Below, in pieces: positions 17,566 to 26,549 of a stretch of 64,000 nt of DNA. Below the pieces are notes generated by a model that was not told the origin of the DNA, did no database searches, and saw only the letters and a list, made by a program, of their open reading frames with translations. Source of the stretch: Rhizorhabdus sp049889055 (GTDB lineage: Bacteria; Pseudomonadota; Alphaproteobacteria; Sphingomonadales; Sphingomonadaceae); assembly GCF_049889055.1 (NCBI RefSeq), contig NZ_JBLTWO010000007.1, positions 62,001-126,000 on the forward strand, read 5' to 3'. Numbering within the stretch: the stretch's first letter is position 1; each line of letters opens with the position of its first letter. A program made the position numbers and the translations under genes.

Positions 17566-18467
17566 TCGTCGCCGTCACCGGGGGCACCGGCTTCCTGGGC
17601 GGGCATGTGCTGCGTCTCGCGGCCGAAGCGGGCCATGAAGTGCGCGCGCTGACCCGCAGAGCGCAGTTGCCGCAGCCCAATGTCGAATGGCTGCGCGGGA
17701 CGCTCGAGGATCATGTCGCGCTCGGCGAACTGGTCGATGGCGTGGACGCGGTCATCCACGTCGCGGGCGTGATCAACGCGCCGACCCTGGCAGGCTTCGT
17801 CGAGGGCAATGTCACCGGGACGGCCTCGCTGATCACTGCCGCCGAAGCCGCCGGCGTGCGCCGCTTCGTTCATGTCTCGTCGCTCTCTGCGCGCGAGCCG
17901 GATCTGTCCGACTATGGCTGGTCGAAGCGCGCGTCCGAGGCGATGGTCGTCCAGTCCTCGCTCGACTGGACGATCGTGCGGCCGCCGGCGATCTACGGCG
18001 CGGGCGACCGCGAGATGCTGGAGCTGTTCCGCGTCGCTGCACGCCGGGGAATCCTGCCGCTGCCACCGAAAGGGCGCCTGTCGCTGATCGAGGCCGGCGA
18101 CCTGGCGCGGCTTCTGGTCGCCCTTGTGGATGCGCCTGAAAGCCACGCGCAGATCTACGAGCCGGACGACGGTGAGACCGGCGGATATTCGCACGAGCAA
18201 TTCGGCCGGATGATCGGTGCAGCCGTAGGTCGGCCCAGGCTCCTCACCTTGTCCATGCCGAAGCTGCTTTTGCAATTGGCGGCCTTCGTCGAACGGCACA
18301 GGCTCGGCGACAAGGCTAAGCTGACCGGCGATCGTGTCCGATATTTCTGCCATCCCGACTGGGTCGCGCGGACCCGTCCTCCGGCATCGATCTGGCGGCC
18401 GGAGGTGGCTGCCCGGCAAGGCCTCGACGCTACCGCGTCATGGTATCGCGCGCAGGGCTGGCTCTGA
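17562..18467 (+). CDS. Atypical short-chain dehydrogenase/epimerase, ceramide reductase (CerR) candidate
   Basis: A 301-residue NAD(P)-dependent SDR with TGGTGFLGGHVL at the N-terminus (nucleotide site), HVSSLSAREPDLSDYGWSKR (about residues 107-126: the Ser and the YxxxK catalytic pair), and VRPPAIYG. It starts with GTG overlapping proB. In Caulobacter the ceramide reductase CerR, an epimerase-annotated protein, is encoded beside spt and acp. The position here, 0.8 kb before acp-spt, supports the same role for this gene, but CerR identity is inference. Confidence 0.72.
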   Translation: MIVAVTGGTGFLGGHVLRLAAEAGHEVRALTRRAQLPQPNVEWLRGTLEDHVALGELVDGVDAVIHVAGVINAPTLAGFVEGNVTGTASLITAAEAAGVRRFVHVSSLSAREPDLSDYGWSKRASEAMVVQSSLDWTIVRPPAIYGAGDREMLELFRVAARRGILPLPPKGRLSLIEAGDLARLLVALVDAPESHAQIYEPDDGETGGYSHEQFGRMIGAAVGRPRLLTLSMPKLLLQLAAFVERHRLGDKAKLTGDRVRYFCHPDWVARTRPPASIWRPEVAARQGLDATASWYRAQGWL

Positions 18468-18476
18468 ACCTGCCGT

Positions 18477-19019
18477 TCAGCCGAAATTGGCCATCAATTG
18501 CGCCATGAAGGCGATGAAGCTGAGGATAAGTCCTCCCAGCATGACCCGATAGGCATAGCCCAGCAGCCGGTACTTCTTGCGGGCGAGCACGCGGCCATTC
18601 TGGTAGATGTCATGGGCGAAGGCCGCATAGACCGCGTCGCTGTCGGTGACCGTATCCAGCACGAACTGGACGAATTCCTCCTCCTCGATCTGCGTGAAGG
18701 AGCCGAAGAAGAGCATGTTCGCGGGACCGTTGGCGCGGGGCGGGACCTTGGTCGAGGGCAGTACCGCCATCACCGCGAGCAGCGCCGAAAGAAAGGCTGC
18801 CGCACCAAGGATCATCAGCGCGACGGGGGCCTGGCCGCCGGCTTTCAGCTGCCCGACCGTGATCGTGAAGATGACGAAGGTGGCGCCCATCAGCATATTG
18901 GCCTTCTGATCGGCCATCTGGCTCAGCTGATACTGGATCTGCTGGGCGGTGCGCAGGAGATGGACCGCGTCCGGCGCGAACTGTCCTCGCGGTGGAGCTC
19001 TTGTCTCGTCGGCTGCCAT
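18477..19019 (-). CDS. Stand-alone PycTM/DUF5706-type membrane protein
   Basis: A 180-residue protein resembling the Pycsar effector transmembrane (PycTM, DUF5706) family. It has an N-terminal helix with QYQLSQMADQKANMLMGAT, two hydrophobic segments (about residues 48-65 and 70-92), the conserved NMLFFGSFTQIEEEEF (about 106-121), then ARKKYRLLGYAYRVM and a final helix. In Pycsar defence such effectors respond to cyclic CMP or UMP from a neighbouring pyrimidine cyclase, but no cyclase gene lies nearby. ATG at 19019 follows GGGGGGAA. It is convergent with the SDR gene and divergent from acp. Confidence 0.75.
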   Translation of the reverse strand: MAADETRAPPRGQFAPDAVHLLRTAQQIQYQLSQMADQKANMLMGATFVIFTITVGQLKAGGQAPVALMILGAAAFLSALLAVMAVLPSTKVPPRANGPANMLFFGSFTQIEEEEFVQFVLDTVTDSDAVYAAFAHDIYQNGRVLARKKYRLLGYAYRVMLGGLILSFIAFMAQLMANFG

Positions 19020-19275
19020 TTTCCCCCCTGCTTGCCGGCATCGGTAATGGCACGAGCCATCCAAGCGGCAAAGAGACATTCTCGTGACACATCGGCCGAA
19101 AATTGGCTCCCGCCTCCGCTCTGCCGCGAAGCCGCCGCAATCGCTTGGCAAGCGCGGCTCTGTCATCCTAGAGCGGACGGAACGGGCAATGCCGGTGCCG
19201 CGCTTGTGGATCGCCATTTCGCCGCGTGAGGCGATCGGTCCCAGGGGGACGGTCGCGCAATCGCACTGAGGAACG

Positions 19276-19521
19276 ATGATGAGCAGCAGAGACGATACCT
19301 TCACCCGCGTGGCCGAGCAGATCGAGCCCTTCAACAAGAAGGGGATCGACCTGACCGACGCGACCAGCTTCGCGGGCGATCTCGAGTGGGACAGCCTGAC
19401 GGTGATGGACTTCGTCGCTGCGGTCGAGGACGAGTTCGACATCATCATCACGATGAACATGCAGGCGGAAATCGAGACTGTCGGACAGCTCGTCGATGCC
19501 GTCATGAAGCTGCGGGGCTGA
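19276..19521 (+). CDS. Acyl carrier protein dedicated to serine palmitoyltransferase
   Basis: An 81-residue ACP. The phosphopantetheine attachment serine is Ser40 in EWDSLTVMDF, and the C-terminal half follows the usual acidic four-helix pattern. An ATG three bases on (19279) would also serve. It is two bases ahead of the spt start, so it almost surely supplies acyl-ACP to that enzyme; a comparable ACP-SPT pair has been described from Sphingomonas wittichii. It differs from the housekeeping AcpP. Confidence 0.92.
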   Translation: MMSSRDDTFTRVAEQIEPFNKKGIDLTDATSFAGDLEWDSLTVMDFVAAVEDEFDIIITMNMQAEIETVGQLVDAVMKLRG

Positions 19522-19523
19522 CC

Positions 19524-20729
19524 TTGGCGACCGATCTCTTCTCGAAGTTCGATCCGCTCATCGCCGAGCGGGAGGCGTTGCTCGCGACCGGGGTCCGCGA
19601 TCCCTATGCGATCGTCATGGAAAAGGTGCTGTCGCCCACCGAGGCGCTGATCAACGGCAAGAAGACCATCTTGCTGGGCACCTACAACTATATGGGCATG
19701 ACGTTCGACCCCGATGTCATCGCCGCCGGCAAGGCTGCGCTCGACGAATATGGCGCGGGTACGACCGGCAGCCGCGTGCTCAACGGCACCTATCAGGGCC
19801 ACCGGGAGTGCGAGGAGGCGCTGAAGGAATTTTACGGCACCAAGCACGCCATTGTCTTTTCGACCGGCTATCAGGCCAATCTCGGCATGATCTCCACCCT
19901 GGCGGGCAAGGGCGATTACATCATCCTCGATGCCGACAGCCACGCGTCCATCTATGACGGCTGCTGGCTGGGCGATGCCGAGATCGTCCGCTTCCGCCAC
20001 AATTCGGTCGAGGATCTCGACAAGCGCCTCGGCCGCCTGCCGGTCGAGGCGGGCAAGCTCGTCGTGCTCGAGGGCGTCTATTCGATGATGGGCGACATCG
20101 CCCCGCTGCCCGAGATGGTGGCGGTCGCGAAAAAGCATGGCGCGATGATCCTGTGCGACGAGGCCCATGGCATGGGCTTCTTCGGCGAACATGGCCGCGG
20201 CGTGTTCGAAGAAGCCGGCGTCGCCGACGACATCGATTTCGTCGTGGGCACCTTCTCCAAGTCGGTCGGCACGGTCGGCGGTTTCTGCGTCTCGAACCAT
20301 CCGAAGTTCGAAGTGCTGCGCCTCGTCTGCCGGCCCTATGTCTTCACAGCCTCGCTGCCCCCGTCGGTGGTCGCGACCGCCGCGACCTCGATCCGCAAGC
20401 TGATGCATGCGGGCGAGAAGCGCGCCCATCTGTGGAAGAATTCGCGCCGGCTGCATCAGGGGCTGCGCGACATGGGCTACAAGCTCGGCACCGAGACCGC
20501 CCAGTCGGCGATCATCGCGGTGATCCTGACCGACATGGCGCAAGCCGTGGCGCTGTGGCAGGGGCTTCTCGAAGCTGGCCTCTACGTCAACACGGCGCGG
20601 CCGCCAGCGACGCCAGCGGGCACCTTCCTGCTGCGCTGCTCGCTCTGCGCCGAGCATACGGACGAGCAGGTCGACCAGATTCTTGCGATGTTCGAGAGCG
20701 CGGGACGGGCGATCGGCGTCATAGCCTGA
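19524..20729 (+). CDS. spt: Serine palmitoyltransferase
   Basis: PLP enzyme of the alpha-oxoamine synthase family that condenses L-serine with a fatty acyl thioester to give 3-keto-sphinganine, the first committed sphingolipid step. The 401-residue protein has SGYNYMG-like TYNYMGMTFDP, DADSHASIYDG (His140), CDEAHGMGFFG (Asp212) and the PLP lysine in GTFSKSVGTVGG (Lys246). It is closely like the well-studied soluble Sphingomonas enzyme. The start is most likely TTG at 19524, just after the ACP stop. Confidence 0.95.
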   Translation: MATDLFSKFDPLIAEREALLATGVRDPYAIVMEKVLSPTEALINGKKTILLGTYNYMGMTFDPDVIAAGKAALDEYGAGTTGSRVLNGTYQGHRECEEALKEFYGTKHAIVFSTGYQANLGMISTLAGKGDYIILDADSHASIYDGCWLGDAEIVRFRHNSVEDLDKRLGRLPVEAGKLVVLEGVYSMMGDIAPLPEMVAVAKKHGAMILCDEAHGMGFFGEHGRGVFEEAGVADDIDFVVGTFSKSVGTVGGFCVSNHPKFEVLRLVCRPYVFTASLPPSVVATAATSIRKLMHAGEKRAHLWKNSRRLHQGLRDMGYKLGTETAQSAIIAVILTDMAQAVALWQGLLEAGLYVNTARPPATPAGTFLLRCSLCAEHTDEQVDQILAMFESAGRAIGVIA

Positions 20730-20744
20730 GCGGCGCGGGACGAG

Positions 20745-20763
20745 CCGGGATGGACTATCCCGG
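20745..20763 (+). terminator. Short hairpin after spt
   Basis: CCGGGAT and ATCCCGG flank a five-base loop in the 61-base gap between spt and the kinase gene. There is no T tract, so this may be a weak terminator or a structure only. Confidence 0.35.
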
Positions 20764-20790
20764 TCGCTCCGGGTGCGATACAAGACGGTC

Positions 20791-22776
20791 ATGACGTTCA
20801 ACGCTTCCGTCGCGTGGATACGGAACCTGTCGCAGGGCACGCGGCGATCGATCGCGGTTGCCCTGCTGGTCGTGGTGGCGATCGGCCTGTTGGTCGCCGT
20901 CGTGACGATGGTCGCGCGGTCGAACGACGCCCGCGATGCGGCCTTGCAGCGGGAGCAGCACAGCTACGACATCATGGTGCTCACGCGATCGCTCGATGCG
21001 TCGATGGCGCGCTCCGAAGCGGCGCTGGCTCGATATGTCGTCAGCAGCGATCGCAAGGTCGGCACGATCTTCTACGACGAATGGCGCAGGGCGATGAGCC
21101 AGCTGCGCCAGCTCGATCGGCTGACGTCGGGCCAGCCCGGCCAGCAGCAGCTGGTCCGCAAGCTCGAAGCCCTGGCCGCCGATCGCGAGAAGGAACTCGC
21201 CGCCGCCGCCGCCTTCGCCAATGTCGGCAAGGGCTGGTACGCGATCGGCATGTTCAGCAAGGCGGGCAAGTCGCCCAATGTCCGCGCCATATCCGAGACG
21301 CTCGAACAGATCGCCGCGCGCGAGCGCGAGCGGCTCGGGCAGCGATCCGAAGCAACGCTTTTCTCTGCCGAGCGCGCCAACTGGTTCGCCACCCTTCTGT
21401 CGGTGCTCGGCCTCTCGCTGATGGGCCTCGCTATCCTGATGGGCTGGCTCGCGGCGGCGGCCGTGGCCCAGCGCGCCCATGCGGCTGAAGCCATGGAAGT
21501 CGAATTGGATCGGGCGGCGCAGCTGGAGGCGGCGGTCGCCGAGCGCACCCGGGAGCTGAGCGAAGCCAATCGCCGCCTGCTCGAAGAAAGCGAGACGCGC
21601 GCCCGGGCCGAAGCGCAACTGGCGCAGGCGCAGAAGATGGAGGCGGTCGGCCAGCTGACCGGCGGCATCGCGCACGACTTCAACAATATGCTCTCGGTCG
21701 TGGTGGGAGGCCTCGATCTCGCCCGGCGGAAGCTGGCGAAGCAGCCGGCCGAGGCGGGCATGTATATCGACGGCGCGCTGGAAGGCGCCGACCGGGCGGC
21801 GGCGCTGACCCGGCGGCTGCTGTCCTTCGCGCGGGCCGAGCCGCTCTTGCCCGATGCGGTCCAGCCGGCGAAGCTGGTGTCGGGCATGAAGGTGCTGCTC
21901 GACCGAACGCTGGGCGAGCGGATCGTCGTCGAGGTCCATCCGACCCGCGCGGCATGGCCGATCTGGGCGGACTCGCACCAGCTGGAAAATGCGATCCTCA
22001 ATCTGGCGGTCAATGCCCGCGATGCGATGGAGGGGGCTGGCTGCCTGGACATCATGGTCGAGGATATCACGCTCGATGCGACGACGAGCGGCGGGCTCAA
22101 GCCGGGCGATTATGTCCGGATCAGCGTTGCCGATACCGGTTGCGGCATGTCGCAGCAGGTGATGGAGCGCGCCTTCGAGCCCTTTTTTACCACCAAGCCG
22201 GTCGGCAAGGGGACGGGCCTCGGCCTCAGCCAGATCTTCGGTTTCGTCCGTCAGTCGATGGGCGACGTCCGCATCGCGTCCGAACTGGGCAAGGGGACGA
22301 CCATCTCGCTGCTCCTGCCGCGCCATCATGGCGTGGCGGCGCAGCGCAGCGCCATGGACATGACCGTCGCGGCGCGGCCCGATACTGGCGCACTCGATAT
22401 CTTGCTGGTCGAGGATGATCCCCGCGTCCAGGCGTCCACCCGGGCGGGCCTGACCGAACTCGGCCATGTCGTGCGCGCCTGCAGTTCGGGCGAGGAAGCG
22501 CTCGCCATCTTGGCCGAAGGGCAGAGCTTCGATCTCGTGCTGACCGATGTGATGATGCCGGGGATGACCGGGCCCGAGCTGATCGCGACGATCAGCCGCG
22601 ACTATCCCGACATCTCGGTGCTGTTCGTCACCGGCTATGTCGGCGAGGCCGGGCAGAGCGAGGATTTCGCGGACCATGAGGTGCTGCGCAAGCCCTTCAC
22701 CATTTCGGCGCTCGGCAACGCGATCGGCCGGGCGATGGGCCGGCATACTGGCCGGGCGGCATCTCAGGCGGCCTGA
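20791..22776 (+). CDS. Hybrid sensor histidine kinase with receiver domain
   Basis: A 661-residue membrane kinase. The N-terminal membrane helix (about 18-43), a periplasmic helical sensor of CHASE3 type, a second helix (about 192-215) and a coiled linker lead to the HisKA domain (His295 in GGIAHDFNNML). The ATPase domain has NLAVNARDAM (N box), VADTGCGM (G1) and KGTGLGLSQIFG (G2). A C-terminal receiver has VEDDPRV and phosphoacceptor Asp586 in LTDVMMPGMTG. An in-frame GTG at 20773 would add six residues. It is between spt and lipid genes; a link to lipid control is only positional. Confidence 0.9.
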   Translation: MTFNASVAWIRNLSQGTRRSIAVALLVVVAIGLLVAVVTMVARSNDARDAALQREQHSYDIMVLTRSLDASMARSEAALARYVVSSDRKVGTIFYDEWRRAMSQLRQLDRLTSGQPGQQQLVRKLEALAADREKELAAAAAFANVGKGWYAIGMFSKAGKSPNVRAISETLEQIAARERERLGQRSEATLFSAERANWFATLLSVLGLSLMGLAILMGWLAAAAVAQRAHAAEAMEVELDRAAQLEAAVAERTRELSEANRRLLEESETRARAEAQLAQAQKMEAVGQLTGGIAHDFNNMLSVVVGGLDLARRKLAKQPAEAGMYIDGALEGADRAAALTRRLLSFARAEPLLPDAVQPAKLVSGMKVLLDRTLGERIVVEVHPTRAAWPIWADSHQLENAILNLAVNARDAMEGAGCLDIMVEDITLDATTSGGLKPGDYVRISVADTGCGMSQQVMERAFEPFFTTKPVGKGTGLGLSQIFGFVRQSMGDVRIASELGKGTTISLLLPRHHGVAAQRSAMDMTVAARPDTGALDILLVEDDPRVQASTRAGLTELGHVVRACSSGEEALAILAEGQSFDLVLTDVMMPGMTGPELIATISRDYPDISVLFVTGYVGEAGQSEDFADHEVLRKPFTISALGNAIGRAMGRHTGRAASQAA

Positions 22777-22798
22777 ACGACCGGAAAGGCGCGCTGGT

Positions 22799-23722
22799 TC
22801 AGCGCACCGCGCCGCGCAGGATCAGGCGGGGGAGCAGCGCCAGCGCGCCCAGGATCGGCCAGCGCCGCTGCCACGGCTTTATCTCGATCGCGGCGCCCGC
22901 ATGGCGGTTTATCTTCCAGGCGAGATAGTCGATGCCGCCAGCATAGGTGGTGCTGGCCTTGGCGAGCCGGACCAGCGTCAGCGCCTTGCCCTCGCGCCGG
23001 CGCTGGCGCCAGATGGTCTCACCTGCCTTGCGTTCGGCGGAGCTTATGGTGTCGGCGAAGCTGACGATGTCGCCCTCGACGGCAGCGCCGAGGCCGGCGG
23101 CGGCGAGAGCAGGGGCGGTGAAACGCGCATAGCGTGCGGGATCGGCCCCCACGACCGAAGAGGCCCGCCCCTTGCGCTCGGCGCGGAGTTCGGCGCCATA
23201 GGTCAGCGCGAAGGCGCCCTCCCACAGCGCGGCGACGCTGAGCCGGTCTGCAAGGAGCGGCCGGGCGGCCGACAGCAGAGCAGGGGCCGCACCGGCAATC
23301 GCCATCGCGGCATGCATAGCGGCGCTCTCATCGGATGCCCAGACTAGGCGTGACGGCTGGGCGAAACGGGCCCAGACCGACACGTTCCGGGTGGCAGAGG
23401 AGGCGAGGCGGACAAAGTCGTTCTCGCTCAGCACCGCATATTTGGCGATCAGCCCGTCATGCTCGAATGGGAAGACATTGGGCGGGACATGGCGGTTGGC
23501 GAAAGCCAGCCAGCCGGAGCCATAGGCCGCGCGATAGTCCGACACGATCAGGTAGAAGTCGAGCATCAGCCCGTCGAGATTGGCCTCGCGCAGGCAGGAC
23601 CCGTAGAACAGCACCGATCGGGCGGCATCGGGATAGCGTGAGGCCAATGCCTCGGCCATGGCCGCGACCCGAGGATCGACAGGCTCGGCCAGCTCCGCCG
23701 CGACCAGCTTTTCGAGCGACAT
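22799..23722 (-). CDS. Tam41/Mmp37-like nucleotidyltransferase candidate
   Basis: A 307-residue protein with VLFYGSCL (about residues 37-44) followed by LMLDFYLIVSDY (52-63). A Gly-Ser pair plus downstream Asp in a strand is the nucleotidyltransferase core, and this spacing recalls Tam41/Mmp37, the CTP-phosphatidate cytidylyltransferase of mitochondria and some bacteria. A basic C-terminal helix with ERKAGETIWRQRRREGKALT may bind the membrane. It lies 10 bases downstream of a lipid kinase gene, so transfer of a nucleotide to a phosphorylated lipid is the natural guess. The family match is by eye. Confidence 0.55.
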   Translation of the reverse strand: MSLEKLVAAELAEPVDPRVAAMAEALASRYPDAARSVLFYGSCLREANLDGLMLDFYLIVSDYRAAYGSGWLAFANRHVPPNVFPFEHDGLIAKYAVLSENDFVRLASSATRNVSVWARFAQPSRLVWASDESAAMHAAMAIAGAAPALLSAARPLLADRLSVAALWEGAFALTYGAELRAERKGRASSVVGADPARYARFTAPALAAAGLGAAVEGDIVSFADTISSAERKAGETIWRQRRREGKALTLVRLAKASTTYAGGIDYLAWKINRHAGAAIEIKPWQRRWPILGALALLPRLILRGAVR

Positions 23723-23732
23723 CAGGCTGGGA

Positions 23733-24704
23733 TCAGGCGGCCAGGCGCAGGAAGGGGACGGGCGGGGTCGTCTTGAGAATGATCGGCTTGCCCGCATCGG
23801 CCTGGAAGATTTCGCCGTCGAGGATCACGCTCGAACGTTCGCCCTCGATCTGAATCTCGTCGCCATATTCGAAATGGACACCGTCCATCCGGTCGCGGCC
23901 GACCCGGCCGAAGATTCCGGCGAACAGCGCGCGGAGCAGCGGCAGCGGACGCTGCTCGACGACCATCAGCTGCAGCGCACCCGATGCGGCGCTGCCGCCG
24001 GTGCTGCTTCCGAGCAGCAGCTTGTGCAATGTGGTGACGATCAGCAGCGAGAAACGCCCCTGGATCTGCCCGGCGCGCATCATCGATACCTTCAGCGGGC
24101 GCGCCGCCGGTGGCAGAAAGGCGGTCCGGATGCCCAGGATCAGCGTGACCATCACCGCGATTGCGGTAAGGAAATGGCTGATCCCGTTCGGCAGCCCGAG
24201 CGGGTAGATCTTGTTGCGGCAATAGAGGATCGTATCGGCGAGGCCGGCCCCGCCGAGGAACATGCCCAGCACCGGGCGCGATCCGTCCGACCCGTCGGAC
24301 AATGCGATCAGTTCGCGGACGACCACATGCTCTTCTATGCCGCTGCGCGCGATGTCCATGACCCGCTGAAGCGCGGCGATCGGATCGCCGACCGCGCCGA
24401 GATCGAGGGCGATCAGGTTGGTCTTGCCATTGGGCAGAACGGCGACCGGTGGCGGCGAACCGTCGAAATGATTGCCGAGATAGAGTTCGGTCAGCGCGGC
24501 CTGGACGGTGCCGTCGCCGCCGTTGACGACGAGTACCTTGGGATTGACCCGGGCAATGGTACGTAGCGCCTCGCCGATCTGATCGACCGACTCGACCTCA
24601 TAATGAAAGATGTCGCTCTGCGAGGCGCAGAAACTCCGCATCCGCGGCAGCATCGACAGATTGCCCGTCGAGCGGGGATTGGAGAGGAGCGCTACGGCCG
24701 CCAT
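23733..24704 (-). CDS. Diacylglycerol/sphingosine kinase-family lipid kinase
   Basis: A 323-residue kinase with the family nucleotide loop GGDGT at residues 62-66 (VNGGDGTVQAAL) and VAVLPNGKTNLIALD near 88-102, where PxGTxN is typical and the Thr-Asn order is varied here. A C-terminal beta domain with ILDGEIF follows. Substrate may be diacylglycerol, ceramide or a sphingoid base; ceramide kinases of this family (CpgB in Caulobacter) occur near sphingolipid genes. It lies between a DUF2141 gene and the nucleotidyltransferase gene with gaps of 3 and 10 bases, so one operon. Confidence 0.82.
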   Translation of the reverse strand: MAAVALLSNPRSTGNLSMLPRMRSFCASQSDIFHYEVESVDQIGEALRTIARVNPKVLVVNGGDGTVQAALTELYLGNHFDGSPPPVAVLPNGKTNLIALDLGAVGDPIAALQRVMDIARSGIEEHVVVRELIALSDGSDGSRPVLGMFLGGAGLADTILYCRNKIYPLGLPNGISHFLTAIAVMVTLILGIRTAFLPPAARPLKVSMMRAGQIQGRFSLLIVTTLHKLLLGSSTGGSAASGALQLMVVEQRPLPLLRALFAGIFGRVGRDRMDGVHFEYGDEIQIEGERSSVILDGEIFQADAGKPIILKTTPPVPFLRLAA

Positions 24705-24707
24705 CGC

Positions 24708-25226
24708 TCAGCGAGCCGCCATGGCGACGGGGCCGAAGGATCCGCCCTTCACATAGTTCATCACGACCGACACCTTCGTCATTCCGGCTACCTCGATCTG
24801 AACCCGTTGCGGATCCGGCTTGCGCTTGAAGAGGACGTCGAACAGCGACAGCCGGGGGTTGCCCGACATGCCACCGCCATCCTCCATGCCGGTCTTGCCC
24901 GACCCGTCCACATCGTGGCGGACCGAGACCGCATAGGCGCCGGCCGCAGGAACCTTGACGCAGATGTCGACCGGACCCGATGCGGGAACCGGGACGTCGA
25001 TGCGGCGGAGGTAGCTGCCTTTGTCGAAATAATGTTTCGGATTGCCGCCATAGGACTGGACGCGCAGCGTGCCGCTGCGCTTCTTCAAGCCCTCGACATG
25101 CACGAGAATTGCAGGCGAATTACCATTGCAGACGGCTGCGTCGGGGCCGAGCACGGCGGCACCGGCCGCGACGGGCATGCCCATCGCGATCATCAGTCCA
25201 GCCATCCCCGCCACAAGTTTCGACAT
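24708..25226 (-). CDS. Secreted DUF2141 family protein
   Basis: A 172-residue protein with a signal peptide (cut near AAGA-AVLG) and the DUF2141 beta-sandwich marks: ILVHVEGLKKRSGTLRV, PAAGAYAVSVRHDVDGSGKTG and FKRK. Its function is unknown; it is probably periplasmic. The ATG at 25226 is preferred to the longer form since it starts the signal peptide and follows GAGG. It heads the minus-strand operon with the lipid kinase and the Tam41-like gene and is divergent from lptF. Confidence 0.82.
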   Translation of the reverse strand: MSKLVAGMAGLMIAMGMPVAAGAAVLGPDAAVCNGNSPAILVHVEGLKKRSGTLRVQSYGGNPKHYFDKGSYLRRIDVPVPASGPVDICVKVPAAGAYAVSVRHDVDGSGKTGMEDGGGMSGNPRLSLFDVLFKRKPDPQRVQIEVAGMTKVSVVMNYVKGGSFGPVAMAAR

Positions 25227-25343
25227 GACCTCATTACTCCTGGAAGCTATAGCCAAGCGCGAACGCATGGCCGGCACATGCCCCCATGAGTCGGAAAGTG
25301 GGCTGCGATTGCGGCCAGAACATGGTCATGGGGCGTCGAAAAG

Positions 25344-26549
25344 TTGAGATTTGACACGCTTACGGACCGCTATCTCGCCCGTCTCGTCGCCACGCCGCTG
25401 ATTGCGACGCTGGTGATCGCAGCGATGCTGCTCACCCTCGACAAGATGCTGCGTCTGTTCGATTTCGTGGTGTCGGAGGGTGGGCCGGTCAGCGTCGTGT
25501 GGCGGATGCTCGCCAATCTGATTCCCGAATATATGTCGCTCGGCATCCCGATCGGGCTGATGCTGGGCTGCCTGCTGGCCTTCCGCAAACTGGCCATGTC
25601 TTCCGAACTCGACGTGTTCCGCGCGGTGGGAATGAGCTATGGCCGCCTCCTGCGCGTGCCCTATTATTATGCGATCGGGCTGGCGCTGATGAACCTCGCC
25701 ATCGTCGGCTTCATCCAGCCTTATTCCCGCTATAAATATGAAGGCCTGCGCTTCGAACTGCGCTCGGGCGCGCTGGGCGCGTCGATCAAGGTCGGCGAGT
25801 TCACCAGGCTCGGCAAGCGCATGACGATCCGGGTCGAGAGCAGCCGGGATGGCGGACGCGAGCTCACGGGCATCTTCCTGATGACCGAGGGGACCGACGG
25901 AAAGAGCCTCGCCGTGACCGCCGAGCATGGGCAGTTCCTGGCGACCGACGATCCCGACACGATCATCCTGCGCCTGCAGAAGGGCGTGCTGGTCCATGAC
26001 GCGCCCAGCTTCAAGGAGCCGCGCGTGCTCCAGTTCGTCGGGCATGACCTGCCGATCGACCTGCCGAAGATGGAGGCGTTCCGCCAGCGTGGCGGGCGCG
26101 ACCTCGAGATGACGATGCCCGAGCTGGTCGTGACCGCATACCAGCCGCAGACCCCGGCAAAGCAGAGGGCCCAGTTCCGCTCCGAATTCCATTTCCGGCT
26201 GGTCGAAGTGGCGACGATGTTCCTGCTGCCGATGCTGGCGCTTGCGCTTGCGGTGCCGCCGAAGCGCTCGTCCTCGGCGCTGGGGGTGTTCCTGTCGATC
26301 GTGATGATCGTGACCCAGCACAAGATCAACGAATATGCGGCTTCGGTCGCGGCGCTCGGCCGGATCGATCCGCTGATTGCGCTGTGGGTGCCTTTCCTGC
26401 TGTTCGCCGGGCTTGTCTGGTGGATGTACCGCACGATTGCCTATGTGCCGGGCGGGCAGCCGATCGGCGCGCTGGAACGCGCCGCCGACAAGGCGGCCAA
26501 AGCGGTCGCCGGGTGGATTCGTCGAGTGGGCGGAAAGGGTCGCGCATGA
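25344..26549 (+). CDS. lptF: LptF/LptG family permease (LptF-like)
   Basis: Inner-membrane half of the LptB2FG-type ABC exporter that extracts lipopolysaccharide for the Lpt bridge. The 401-residue product has three N-terminal helices (with LTLDKMLRLFDFVVSEG and the coupling region FRKLAMSSELDVFRAVGMS), a periplasmic beta-jellyroll (about 130-260), and three C-terminal helices. Start is TTG at 25344; no ATG fits before the first helix. It overlaps lptG by ATGA. In a sphingolipid locus it may move glycosphingolipid instead of LPS (inference). Confidence 0.88.
   Translation: MRFDTLTDRYLARLVATPLIATLVIAAMLLTLDKMLRLFDFVVSEGGPVSVVWRMLANLIPEYMSLGIPIGLMLGCLLAFRKLAMSSELDVFRAVGMSYGRLLRVPYYYAIGLALMNLAIVGFIQPYSRYKYEGLRFELRSGALGASIKVGEFTRLGKRMTIRVESSRDGGRELTGIFLMTEGTDGKSLAVTAEHGQFLATDDPDTIILRLQKGVLVHDAPSFKEPRVLQFVGHDLPIDLPKMEAFRQRGGRDLEMTMPELVVTAYQPQTPAKQRAQFRSEFHFRLVEVATMFLLPMLALALAVPPKRSSSALGVFLSIVMIVTQHKINEYAASVAALGRIDPLIALWVPFLLFAGLVWWMYRTIAYVPGGQPIGALERAADKAAKAVAGWIRRVGGKGRA

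Noticed and set aside
18477..20840. A long open frame on the minus strand (787 codons) running opposite acp and spt into the PycTM gene
   Set aside because: Only the last 180 codons have family features and a ribosome site. The rest is antisense to well-supported genes and is due to high G+C at third positions.
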